This document shows, piece after piece, positions 1 through 9,976 of a DNA stretch of 64,000 nucleotides. Origin of the DNA: Paraphaeosphaeria minitans (Eukaryota > Ascomycota > Dothideomycetes > Pleosporales > Didymosphaeriaceae); contig WJXW01000003.1 of the NCBI GenBank assembly GCA_015832175.1, positions 496,001-560,000 on the forward strand, written 5' to 3'. The notes under the pieces were generated by a model. It saw only the letters and a list, made by a program, of their open reading frames with translations. It was not told the origin of the DNA and did not search any database. The translations under genes were made by a program, and so were the position numbers. Position 1 is the stretch's first letter. Every line of letters begins with the position of its first letter.

Positions 1-507
1 CTGTCACGCCATTGTCTCTGTCGCCGCGCACTCCGGATTGCCACAGTACCGCTGCATACTCTTCGCGTCGCATGCACTGTCCCAAATCCAAAGACACGAC
101 GAGAAAGCAACGTTCGCCTGTACGAGCTGCTACAAGACCTTTGACGACTCGTATGCGTTCTTGGAGCACGTATCCCAAAAAGAGCTTGGGAGTGAGAAGA
201 GCTGCCTGAAGCGATATAGCGCGAGGTTCAGCTTGAATGCGCGGTTCCTCGAGAGCGACCCGAAGCTTGTCGAGCAGTCTCTGAAGAATTGTCTCGAGCG
301 AGAAAGGATCAAGTGAGTGGATGCCAATGGATAAGGCCATGCCGAAGCTATGAGTGTCGTCTGCGCCATGTTTAGTAGTATATCGTATTGATGATAATGT
401 ATCAGTGTCATTGTTTTGGCTTTTGCAGGTTCAGCATTGGCAATGATAATGATGTAGGTATCTACCGAATAGCAACAGGGTCAGCAATGCGCCTCGAGAA
501 CTTCTAG
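1..507 (+). CDS. C2H2 zinc-finger-like protein, 3' end (partial)
   Basis: The gene enters from the left edge, so its start is missing. The reading frame is open from base 2 and holds one finger-like unit (C-T-S-C-Y-K-T-F, then A-F-L-E-H) at about 110-180. I see a consensus GTGAGT donor at 313 and a TTTTGCAG acceptor ending at 428. Joining 2-312 to 429-507 keeps the frame and ends at TAG 505-507; without splicing the frame stops at 314-316. The last exon adds about 25 residues with no recognisable domain. The role is unknown. A nucleic-acid-binding finger is a family-level guess, because only one finger is visible and its second His pair is atypical. Confidence 0.55.
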
Positions 508-775
508 GCTACCGTATATCCACATTCCCTGCATTGACCCTATCCGCTCCCTCTAGCCCGCGCAACCCCTCTGCATTCTTGGTTTAAACCGTCCTGCATC
601 GCACCAAAATCTTTTAGTTATGAACAAAAGCAGAAAAGTTGGTGGTGGTGCAACGCTCAAAGCCGCTTCCGGCCCGTGGATCCCACATTCTCCACCACCA
701 CACCGCTTGTCGCCAAAAAAAAAACATACAACAGCAGGGATTCGCTGCTGGTCACCCACGCAACTACTGATCCGC

Positions 776-840
776 CGGTACACTGCTTATATATGGCTGA
801 GCGGACGGGAAGCCTAGTTTTCAGTGTCCTATGGTCGTAT
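776..840 (+). repeat. Direct repeat copy A (with 1387-1450)
   Basis: A block running from a TATATATGG motif through AAGCCTAG and TTTTCAGTGT recurs in the same orientation about 610 bp downstream. The copies differ mostly by single substitutions, many of them transitions. It could be the remnant of a small transposon or a duplicated promoter segment. Confidence 0.5.
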
Positions 841-1249
841 GTGAAAGAGTTGGCCAAAATACGGGACTATAACCGCACCAACAAAGACAAGATCAAAGGC
901 ATCCAGTTTGAATTTACAGCTATAGCTACAACCCTCGCCAGCGTACACTGTCGGATCTTTTTTCCTTTTCAAATGGATTCAAAACATCACTAATATCCCC
1001 CGATGTAAGTAGGGAAACCATTCTGGATTCCTCCCATGATTTGCCTTCACTCGATACCTGTGGTAGGTCTAGCCCATGGGCTGCAAAAGAATGAGGATGT
1101 TGTGCGCCAGATAGGTGAAGGAGCAGCGAAAATTCCACGGTCTTTAGGCCTTCACGGTCCAGCACGTTCCGTCCTGCGCCAAGGTTACACCGAAGTTGCA
1201 TCGTGGAAAAACTTGAGCGAACCGATCTAAGAGTACCTATGGCCAACAC

Positions 1250-1282
1250 AGGTTTTTTTTTTTTTTTTTTTTAAAAAAAAAA
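1250..1282. repeat. Homopolymer T tract followed by A tract
   Basis: About 20 T are followed directly by about 10 A. Flanking ACAGG before the T run and AAAAACCTGT at about 1310-1320 are near-inverted copies, so the block could fold into a hairpin. This is a possible relic of a foldback element or simply slippage DNA. Confidence 0.6.
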
Positions 1283-1386
1283 TGTAGGACCGGCCAACAG
1301 ACTTCTTGAAAAACCTGTTGACTGAAACCACCCCCAAATGGAAAGATGTTTCTTTCATCGATGTTTAATCTTCTGAGCTCGCTACA

Positions 1387-1450
1387 GTGAAACGCCCATA
1401 TATGGCGGAAAGGACGGAAAGCCTAGGTTTCAGTGTTCCACAGCCGTGTA
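1387..1450 (+). repeat. Direct repeat copy B (with 776-840)
   Basis: Second copy of the block at 776-840, sharing CATATATGGC, GGACGG, AAGCCTAG and TTTCAGTGT in order. By eye about three quarters of positions match. No target-site duplication or terminal inverted repeat was recognised. Confidence 0.5.
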
Positions 1451-1899
1451 TGCAATAATAGGCATCATCTTGAGCCTACATATCACTTGGTCTATCTTGA
1501 AGATCTTAATGCCAGTCTATGAAGCCGAATGATCTAAGCACGAGCCTATCAGTCTGAGAGCAGTGTCACCGCCATCATCGTTCGTCGCGCTTCATCCTGT
1601 CGAGTCAGGCGCCACCATTCGATCGTTAAGCCACTGGAGCCCACTTAGCAACGGTCAGCAACCAAGGATATCCGTCCTTTGCAGACAATAATTGATAACC
1701 AGTGACGCTGCATGTAGAGATAGATGCAGTAGAAGCACAGCAGAGAATATGCGCAGAGTCAATTCAAAGAGGTATATTATTTCCGCGAAGATGCATGTCA
1801 GAGAACCTGGGGAACCGGCTTTTTGGATGGAATACAAAACATAATACTCGAGCGGACTCCGTAAGATAGTGACACTGCGGACACGCTCCAACAAGACAC

Positions 1900-2998
1900 C
1901 TAGTCCCTCTTCGCCTTCTTCTTCGGCGGCTCGCCAGCCTCCGCATCGATGCCCAGCTTCTCAATCAGGTCAATCCACTCGACAGTAGGGATGCCCTGGT
2001 CCGCGATCTTGTTCAGTTTGTCGGGACCCGCGTTGGCTCCCAGGACAACAAGCTCGACAGACTTGTTCAGCGTTTTCGCAAATTTGGCTCCAGCGCCCTC
2101 GAGAATCTTCTGCGCTGCGCTGCGGGTGAAGCCGTCGATTTCACCGGTGACAAGCAGCGTCTTTCCGTCAATAGAGTCCGGTGCGTCGCCCGCCTCGACA
2201 TTGGCGACTTTCTTCTCAGGAGAAAGCTCAAGACCGAGCTTCTCGGCGACCGTTTTCCACTCGATGGTCTCGGCACCGAGGTCCTTGATCTTCGCGAGCT
2301 TGTCCGGACCTGAGTTCTGGCCGAGGATTACGATCTCGACCTTCTTGTTGAGCGACTTCTCGAAAATGGCGCCTTCCTTCTCCAGAATTGCCTGGGCATC
2401 CTTGCGATCGTGTCCTGCGATGATACCAGTGATGATCACATGCTTGCCAGAAAGAAAGTTGCCGCTAGAACTGCTAGCTGCGGGTTTGGCTGCTGGTGCC
2501 AGGTCGGCCTTCGCCTTTGTGTTGGCCTTGGGTTTTGGCGCGGCTTTCTCTTTGGGAGCGGCCTTCTTCTTAGGTTTGGACTGTTAAGATGTTAGAACAT
2601 CCGATTAGACATGAAGTCGGGCCAGGCAGTCGTCTCACATCCTCAGGCTCGTTCATCTCCTCATCTGCATCGTCTTCATCATCATCATCATCATCGTCGT
2701 CGTCGACCGGAGCAGCGCCGCCCTCACCCTTGATCTCAACGATCAGCGCATCCCAGTCTTTTGTCTCGATCCCGAGCTTTTCAATCTTGTCCAGTTTCTG
2801 GGGGCCGGCATCTGCACCGAGGACAACAAGCGTGACCTTCTTGTTCAAACTCTTCTCGATCGTCGCACCCGCATTGATAAGGATCTGCTCAGCGTCCTTG
2901 CGCTTGAAGCCATCAATATCGCCGGTGATGATGCACTTTTCATCGCTGAGTGCGTTAGGGCGGACGGAGATGGAAGGCGCAGCCTTTTTAGGGGCCAT
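1900..2998 (-). CDS. Triple-BRCT domain protein
   Basis: Two exons, 2998-2639 and 2580-1900, with a 58-bp intron (GTGAGA donor, CTAAC branch, ACAG acceptor), give 346 aa. Three BRCT-like domains lie at about residues 20-88, 165-236 and 257-328. Each shows an ITG or VTG strand, a K-(S/T)-L-N-K turn, a V-x-L-G strand, a GP-x-KL helix start and a W near the end. They resemble the RFC1 / NAD-ligase class of BRCT more than the BRCA1 class. A run of Asp/Glu (about 98-116) and a Lys/Ala/Pro-rich stretch link domains 1 and 2, and the tail K-K-K-A-K-R looks like a nuclear signal. There is no ligase, polymerase or ATPase domain, so an adaptor role in DNA repair or replication is an inference. Confidence 0.85.
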
Positions 2999-4590
2999 TT
3001 TGCGGTTCTGCGTGCTTGAAACAGAAATCGAATAAGCGAGACGAGGAAATTACACTGAGAAACGCAGCCGTGAAGAGTACGAATGATTGGAGTGGAAGAA
3101 AAAGGGGAGAGATGGTTAGAGATGGTTTGGGGCAGTGAGGGCTGTTGCGAGCTTTTGTACGTGCTTGAGACGATCTGCCTGGACTGTCTCGCAGCACGTC
3201 AGTTCCTCTAGGGACTACTTATACTAAACGAAAAGAGCCCGGTGCGGCCAGGCAGCGACCACGCTACCACATGCTTTCGTGCGTAGAAGCATGGAAATGC
3301 GGGCGTGTGCTGCCTGAAGCTTGTCAGGCAGCAGAACGCTGGTGGGAGAGGGGTTTGCCATCGTGCACTGAGAGGCCAACCGCATCCAGCATTCACTCGC
3401 CACCCGTCACGCATCACAAAGCATGCACATGCGCACGACCGCCAACGGAGGCTGCATTGGCACTCGTAGACAAAACAGACTCAGGGCCAGCTATAGTGCC
3501 GCACGTCTGCAGAGGATATTGGGGTCCATGTTGCGGTGGACATTCATAGGGTTTCTCGAAGCAGATGCGTGCTGTGAGGCTGCCAGGAAAGCGGGCACAC
3601 GCGCGAATAAGATCCCCTTGACACACACCACCAGAACAATGTGACTGCTCCTTACCTTTCAGCGCCTATATGCATTTAGCATGGCATTAAAAAAAATGAA
3701 AGCACCAAAATACATTCGGTAAGCATTTCGTCGCCTTTCGTCCCAGGTGACACGAGTCATCCCCGCGATGGTTCCGTGAGGCTTTCAGATCTACTGTGTA
3801 GGTAGGTACCTACCTACCTACTGTATGGGCGACACCCTTCCTCCACGATCCGAACTGGCACGACTATCCGCATCACCGATCTTTACAGCCTGGTGCAACC
3901 AATGTAGCGCACGGCAACTTCGGTTCGGTAGCTCTGCGAAGCGACGACTGCAATCAGCAATGGGTGGAGCTATCGCAGAGACCCGCGCCTGGCTCGCACA
4001 CGGTCACTAGATCGATAGGTATCGCTGTTGAAGTACGGACAGGGTCTCACAGGCTACCAAATCATATCTCACGGAGGCGCGGCCATGAGCATCGTGGACG
4101 AAAAGTACCATCAACATGGTGTTTGCCACCCAGGCAAAAGCTGCAGGCCTGGGTCCGGACGCGTGGGTTCAGCACGCACTGAAACCACATTTCCTTGCCA
4201 CAGCGGCTGGAGCGTTCATCCCTTGTAGCTTCGCCGCATCCACGCCTCATTGCACGTCTCATGCACTTTAATCCCAAATCCGAACATGCCAAAGCATGCG
4301 ATATCTTGCCGTGCGTTCATGTATCCACATCTCGCTCTTAATCCAGCAGAAAAGTCTCAAGTGTAATCCTCAAATCGTTTACAAGAGACGCCAACTTATT
4401 TTTCAGCGCTGAGCTATTGCGATTCGAATGCGATGGCCCGAACCACAGTGGCACGGCAAAGGGAAGCTATGGGCCGAATAGATAACCTTGCATCGATGGA
4501 GGTTTTCTTTGTCTACATGAATCCTTGGATCGACGGACTCTTTTCCTCTACCTAAACGAAGTGCAGCAACAAGCGACGGACTACCTCGTA
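2999..4590. other. Intergenic, no gene seen
   Basis: This is the upstream region of the three-BRCT gene. Only short overlapping ORFs without domains are present. A GGTAGGTACCTACCTACCTA motif lies at 3799-3819, one of several such motifs in the window. Confidence 0.5.
3798..3821. repeat. GTAGGTACCTAC palindromic microsatellite
   Basis: A short TAGG/CCTA tetramer array is centred on the palindrome GGTACC. The same pattern recurs near 30097, 30290, 33690-33790, 49200, 56106, 56310 and 63221, always outside genes. Confidence 0.7.
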
Positions 4591-4599
4591 TCATATGCA

Positions 4600-5771
4600 T
4601 CGTCGTGATTGTAATCCCAAAGCATGGTATCCAACTAGAGGGTAAGTCCGCATGGGAGCGCATGTGGCTGTTGAGCCTCAAATACTTTGACCACGTCCCT
4701 GCCGACAATATTGGTCTCACCGCAGGCGAGCTAGCCAAGAAGGCTGCCATGGATGAGGACTGCACCACCAGAACTGAAGATGGCAGCTACGCAGCGAACT
4801 TTTGAAGAGGATGATGGCAGGTTCTGCCATACTGCAGCCTCCAACTTCATCGAAATCTCTCTGTTCACGGGCGTGACTGATGTATCGTTCAATGAAATAT
4901 TCAGGGAGCATAGCAGCTAGATACGCATATTGACGCTTTCCCATGCTCTTTAGGACTGGAAATCTGTGGATTCTATACGAACTTTGGACGACCTTCTATG
5001 AATATCTGGAATGTAATTCCGAGAGAGCTTTAATGTTCACCAAAGCGATGAGCGACTGGTCGTTAGGTCAGTCACTTTTGCTACTCTTCTTGGACCCACA
5101 TGATACTGAGAGTGCATGCAATCATCGACAGTGTCAGGATGCTGCGAGGCAGTTTTGCCTGTTTATCCCTGGAGAACACCAAAGTGGTCGACATCGATGG
5201 TGGCAACGGTCATACCATCGTGATCTTGCGCAGGTAAGTTTGTTTCTTCAGTATTCATTCCACCATACCAACGATGCTAATCTAAATGCCTTGAAACTAT
5301 CCCTCTCTGACGATCAACGTGCAAGGCATATCATGCCACTAAATCGACTCTTCCCAATCAACTGATGTCAAGGACCGAGTCGCCTTCCAACAATACGATT
5401 ATACCACCCCACAGCCAATCCGCGACGCAGGTGTCTACCTTTTTCTCATCGCCTTCCACAACAACGATGATAAAGAGGCCATGAAGATGCTCCGAGCCGT
5501 TATCTTGGCTGTTGGGCGCCGCTCCGACGTCTCTGTTCTCTTGGTCAATGGCTGCGTTGTCCCGGAGCGCGCGGAAGGTAAGATCACCAGGAGCGAGGAG
5601 CACCAGCATCGCCAGTTGGATAAGCTGATGCTAACTCTTTTTGGAGCGAAGAAGAGAACTGAGAGAGATTGGAAGAACTTATTTCGTAGGGTGGGCAAGA
5701 GATTTGAGATTTCGAGGATGCATTGCAGTCCCAGGGGTGCTGGACTGTGGGAAGTTAGGCTTAGGCAGTGA
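4600..5771 (+). pseudogene. O-methyltransferase (family 2, SAM-dependent) pseudogene
   Basis: Pieces of a fungal O-methyltransferase appear in order but in different frames. An N-terminal dimerisation/helix region with GELAKKAAMDED lies near 4720-4760. An HTAASNF piece is near 4828-4848, and a FYEYLE..ERA..F..AM piece is at 4996-5060. The SAM-binding glycine motif (VDIDGGNGH) is at about 5190-5215. A C-terminal catalytic-region piece runs from 5370 to 5771 and includes LMLTLFGAKKRTERDWK. A GTAAGT..CAG intron at about 5232-5250 may be original. Between the first pieces there are frame changes and stops that no plausible intron explains. It is an inactivated copy; whether the 3' half is still expressed cannot be told. 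Confidence 0.75.
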
Positions 5772-5982
5772 GAACGGTTGGGTAACGAGCAGCTATGTTC
5801 CTGTCGAAACAGGACAGAGATCGTGCAACTGTTCAATTACCTCTCCGAGTTATCCTGGGACTTCAACTCTGCGCACGAACATTGTACACCACGTTGATCG
5901 CTGTAGCTCTACTCTCACAATGTAGATAGAGATTGTGGAGAAACATACCCAACCTCTATACATAAGCGCCCATCCCTAGCTG

Positions 5983-6906
5983 ATGCTGCAGCTATCCAGT
6001 TCACCGCGCAGCCCAGAAACCTCTTCTGGTACCAGAGCTCCCCACCTCGAAGACACCGTCAGTGATCGCTGTGTTGAGTTACCAGAGCTCCAAACCAAAG
6101 ACCAATCTACGTCGTACATGATGACTTCAAGTCGTCACCCACAGCCTCTGTGCTCATCTCCACCCGAAATCTTTGTCGCTCCCCCTCAGCCCCATGCCGT
6201 GACTACATCACAAGCGCGTATACTCTCCCCGATGATCATCATTCCCGGCAACTCGCCGATTACTACGACCCTGACCCCATCGCAGCTCCAAGAGCTCCTA
6301 CCTACCCTGCACATCTACATTGAGCCATCTCTCCCGAGTCTGGCCCTGCTCCCCTCGTCCAGTGTAAGTCACCCAGGTTTAGAGCAAGCTTTGCGCTGGC
6401 GCGAAGCTGACCACGGGCCCTACACAGGCATTCATGCCAACCTGATCGAAGTTGTCCAGGTCTACCAGGCCCTCTCATTCCTAGGGAACAAGCCCAGCGG
6501 GCAGTTTCTGCGGCCGCTTGAGCGCGTTATCCGCGGTGCATTTGAGAAGGGCTTCTTGCTCGAGGAGTGTGAAGCCCTGTGGGACCTGCGCCACCTGCGG
6601 TACATGGAGAATTGGATCGATCTGATGGTCCGGCGGTTGGCGACTGATTTCGAGACTATGGTTGCGGACGGAACTTCAGAGTTTGTGTTCGAGGGGCGAC
6701 TGGAGGCTGATGAGGAGCTGAGTGCTAAGTACGCTGAATATCTCTCTATATTCTCCTGGATTGATGCCGACAAGGAGCTGAAGCTGCGCTGGAAGTGTGT
6801 GCAAAAGAGGATGGCGATGGACGAGAAGCGGGCGGGGCGGATTGCGAAGATGATGAGGACGACGCGCCAGAGGGCGGTGGCGCGCTTAGAGACCGTGTTT
6901 GAGTAG
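5983..6906 (+). CDS. Uncharacterised protein, 307 aa
   Basis: A single open frame runs from ATG 5983 to TAG 6904-6906. The first 110 residues are rich in Ser, Pro and Thr and probably disordered. From about residue 145 on it is helical and charged, with paired motifs such as GNKPSGQFLRPLERVIRGAF, a WDLRHLRYMENWIDLM segment and a basic, coiled-coil-like end. I do not recognise the family. A perfect GTAAGT donor at 6364 and CACAG acceptor at 6427 enclose 64 bp. Splicing there would join the 3' part to a different upstream frame, so the N-terminal third may be mis-modelled. The C-terminal half is the reliable part. Confidence 0.6.
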   Translation: MLQLSSSPRSPETSSGTRAPHLEDTVSDRCVELPELQTKDQSTSYMMTSSRHPQPLCSSPPEIFVAPPQPHAVTTSQARILSPMIIIPGNSPITTTLTPSQLQELLPTLHIYIEPSLPSLALLPSSSVSHPGLEQALRWREADHGPYTGIHANLIEVVQVYQALSFLGNKPSGQFLRPLERVIRGAFEKGFLLEECEALWDLRHLRYMENWIDLMVRRLATDFETMVADGTSEFVFEGRLEADEELSAKYAEYLSIFSWIDADKELKLRWKCVQKRMAMDEKRAGRIAKMMRTTRQRAVARLETVFE

Positions 6907-7954
6907 GCGGCCTGCTGAGCGTATTTCCCCTGTGCTCAAGCTATTCCTAGTTGTTAGTGTTGTAGCGCAGGGTTACGCGATGGGTGTCATTCGGGTGTCC
7001 CTGCGTCAACGTTCTGCTGGCCAGGTCGCGGCAGTGCTGGACACATGCATCTTTCTTGTGTAGCCTTCTAGCGCGGCGTTGGGTACCTATCGTGTTTTGA
7101 CACTGAAAATTATCGATTACCACTTCTTCTACTCTTGCTATCCAATTGAAAACTTTGGACTAAACTTACGTGGTCTTTCTAGACCGTCACAGGTCTATCA
7201 TCCCTTGTACCATGCCATGAAATTGGCATGTGTAAAATAGGTTAAGATGCAGTTATATTTTCACGGATCAGTAAGAGTTAGTGTACGCCACATATTTCTA
7301 TCATATTGAGAGACATATTGAGACGGAAAGGTACTCACGGTGCCCCAGCAGCTTGCCCCGCAGAGTCCTGCAGATTCCGAGGACCGAGATCTCAGTCGGT
7401 CAACGCGTTCGCTATCCGCGGGACGGAACCCCAGTTTTAAGTGCTCCGCGGGGTTCTCTTGAGATCTTGTCGCGCATCGTGGTCAGCGACCATGCCTACG
7501 GGTATCCCATGGAATCTAGAGCACCATGTTTCGCTGATTTTTCAAGGGAGCGGCTGGGCGTTTGTGGGTAACACTAGTTGCCTTGATGCGGGTGTACGTG
7601 ACAGAGGCGAGGATACTCTCCTTTGTCTCAGTAGCGGGTTTCTGCCACCACGTGAGCTGCTCCGGCGCAAACTTTACCCCGACCAAGGTAAGGAATGGGT
7701 CTCTTGGGGCCCAAAAGTCCAACAGCTTGGGTCAAATAGTCTGTACTTCGGATGGAGGGAGCGTTTCGGCAACAGCGAGGAATCCAGAATGAAGCGCGCG
7801 TTTAAAGTACGAGGCACAGGACAAAGCGGGTCCAGGTGCCGCAAACTGTTACACGACATTGCTGCTGGTTTATTCGCACAAAAACAGTCGAAAAACATCG
7901 TGTTCTGATTTTGCAAAAGCATAGCACCCGGCGCACAGGGATGTGCTGTCCGTC
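6907..7954. other. Intergenic, no gene seen
   Basis: Moderately AT-rich stretch with short, mutually overlapping ORFs. Nothing in it resembles a known domain. It contains the 3' flank of the 307-aa gene and the promoter of the 673-aa gene. Confidence 0.45.
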
Positions 7955-9976
7955 ATGGCGGCTCAGCGAAAAAGGCAGGGTTCGGACTCTGGCAAAATAC
8001 GATCGAGCGGAAACCGTACCGCGCTTACAGAAAGACCATCAATCATACAGAGTCACTCAAAACCCACGGATACAAGGGTATCAGACCTGGAAAAAGCCTT
8101 GGTGAAGGATCCTGCGGAGTTCCCAAACGCCATCCTTGAGCCGGCTGTTTACACCTCCTTGCATACAAATTCGCATCTTGACCCGCACTCATTCAGCACA
8201 ATTCAGGAATCACTATCATCTCCGAGGCCCTCGTCTAGACCACCTTCGCTTTTCGGCAGTTCGCGACCAAGTCGACCAAGCCTGGCATCGTCGTTGACTT
8301 CTGCCACCTTTTCAGTTGACGTACGACCAGATAGGAAAGAAAACGAGGCCTCAGCAACATGTCCATCACTGCGTCCGTCGCTAAAAGCTCGTCTGCGGTC
8401 GTCTCCTAGCTCCTTTAAAGCCACGAGGCCATCAACCCACCCATCAGAATTCCAGAACGAGCCTGAACAGCCTGAACAGCCTGAGAAGCACTTCATTGAT
8501 TCGATAGGAATGGTTATCCCTGGGGTCTGCAACCGTTCTCGCTGTGAGAATCCCAGAGCTCACTTCGTCTCGCATTGGAGGTTGTGTGAGCCAATCGAGT
8601 ATACTACAGCCCTAGCAGATCACGGGATAACGTACTTCGATTACTCTCGGTTGGTGAGCGCGTTGTCAAATGTTCTTGACGATACGTCAAGTAATCCAAA
8701 GAAAAGGCAGCGCGATACTCCATGGTGGCGAATTATGCGATTTGAAGCTTCGAATACCGTTGGATCCCTTGAACAGGAAGGGCAGCAACGATCTTCATCG
8801 ACAAGGCGCCAGCATATCTTTGGCGTAGGACCGGAAGGCCAAAACGCAGGTGACGGACAGCAAGCAGAGGACTTGAACAGGCTGCTAGAACATGTAACCT
8901 CCCATTGGCAGCGAAGAGGCCTCCCAGTAGTAGCCTGCGTCGGATCTTTCTCTCTCTTCACACCGAACAGAATCTCCGAGGCGTTTGTTCAGATCTTACA
9001 CGTACCGCTGGAAACGCAACCGGCGAAAACGTATGAACCGCGAGATGCGGCCCGACTATCATTCATTGACCCCTTCGCCGTTGCTGGATCAGAAGAACGC
9101 AGTGTCGCCAGTCCACGCCCGGTTGTGAAGCGGAGAAGTGGGTCGCCTCATTCTGCGATGTCGAATGGCTCGCACTTGTACCATCATCAACAGCTCCAAT
9201 TCCGTGATCGGACACGACCATGGCCCCTCTGGCCAAAAGCAATTCCATCGCGGAAACGAGAACAGATGATTGCCAATGCGGATCGCTACGGCACAGGTCC
9301 ACACTTCCGGGCCTGGATCCGGGCGGGTATCAACTCGAGAACAAAGTGTACTTCATACGCCAAATACATGATTGAAAAAGACGACAATCCGTTCATCAAC
9401 ACGCGTCTGGAGTACGTCAATCCTCCTGCAGGCGAATCGCTGATGCTGGGTCTGATCGGGACGAAAGACAAGTCTCCAAGTAGCGTGAACATGAAGTACT
9501 ACGAGCACAACAGAAGACTAGAGTGTCGCAGGACAATCGAGAACGGTTCGCGGCTCCGTATCGTGAGATTTGGTTTCTGGAACCCCCTACACCCACCACA
9601 CACCGCGGAAATGGACGCTCTCGGTCTGACGCGCGAGAAGTATGCCACAATCGTACGCGAGATCGAAGACATTCGACAAAGCACTAGGCCACTGTACTTT
9701 TCCACATGTTTGAATCCAAGGAATAAGGTACGCGGTCGTTACACGGTCGACCTATTGAACAAAGTCATTGAATACATTCGCCAGATCAACGGTGAGGGTC
9801 GGCGTGTGGTGTGGACCATCGAGAAGATTCCTGGTGTGTATGATCAGGGAATAGGTTGCGGCAAGCAGGAATGGGAGATTAGTGCGTGGAACGGTGAGGA
9901 TCCTTTGAAACTATTGATCCAGTTAGAGAAGTGGGGCATCATTGAGAAGAGGTTGGACCTCGAGGATGATGATTAA
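7955..9976 (+). CDS. Uncharacterised 673-aa fungal protein
   Basis: An intronless frame; I chose ATG 7955 because GTCATGGCGGC is a good fungal start context, although an in-frame ATG lies at 7943. Residues 1-170 are Ser/Pro/Arg-rich and look disordered, with a Pro-Glu-Gln repeat near 165-175. A compact segment with CNRSRCENPRAHFVSHW and a Trp/Cys-rich follow-up suggests a small metal-binding or folded module. A second folded region (about 470-673) has many aromatic residues and ends in an acidic EDDD tail. It may be a nuclear or regulatory factor, but no catalytic motif is visible and I do not assign a function. Confidence 0.75.
   Translation: MAAQRKRQGSDSGKIRSSGNRTALTERPSIIQSHSKPTDTRVSDLEKALVKDPAEFPNAILEPAVYTSLHTNSHLDPHSFSTIQESLSSPRPSSRPPSLFGSSRPSRPSLASSLTSATFSVDVRPDRKENEASATCPSLRPSLKARLRSSPSSFKATRPSTHPSEFQNEPEQPEQPEKHFIDSIGMVIPGVCNRSRCENPRAHFVSHWRLCEPIEYTTALADHGITYFDYSRLVSALSNVLDDTSSNPKKRQRDTPWWRIMRFEASNTVGSLEQEGQQRSSSTRRQHIFGVGPEGQNAGDGQQAEDLNRLLEHVTSHWQRRGLPVVACVGSFSLFTPNRISEAFVQILHVPLETQPAKTYEPRDAARLSFIDPFAVAGSEERSVASPRPVVKRRSGSPHSAMSNGSHLYHHQQLQFRDRTRPWPLWPKAIPSRKREQMIANADRYGTGPHFRAWIRAGINSRTKCTSYAKYMIEKDDNPFINTRLEYVNPPAGESLMLGLIGTKDKSPSSVNMKYYEHNRRLECRRTIENGSRLRIVRFGFWNPLHPPHTAEMDALGLTREKYATIVREIEDIRQSTRPLYFSTCLNPRNKVRGRYTVDLLNKVIEYIRQINGEGRRVVWTIEKIPGVYDQGIGCGKQEWEISAWNGEDPLKLLIQLEKWGIIEKRLDLEDDD

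Larger units (their letters stand above)
508..1899. other. Intergenic region with a diverged direct repeat and a T/A tract
   Basis: No convincing gene was found on either strand; the short ORFs lack domains and overlap each other. The stretch holds two copies of a roughly 60-bp degenerate repeat and a long T-run next to an A-run, both listed separately. It separates the zinc-finger gene from the three-BRCT gene on the other strand. Confidence 0.5.

Noticed and set aside
1949..2587. 212-codon + ORF opposite the BRCT gene
   Set aside because: Antisense shadow of the BRCT exons.
6364..6427. GTAAGT..CACAG intron inside the 307-aa ORF
   Set aside because: 64 bp is not a multiple of three and the upstream frame needed has a TGA at 6321, so I kept the unspliced frame; noted as an alternative in that entry.
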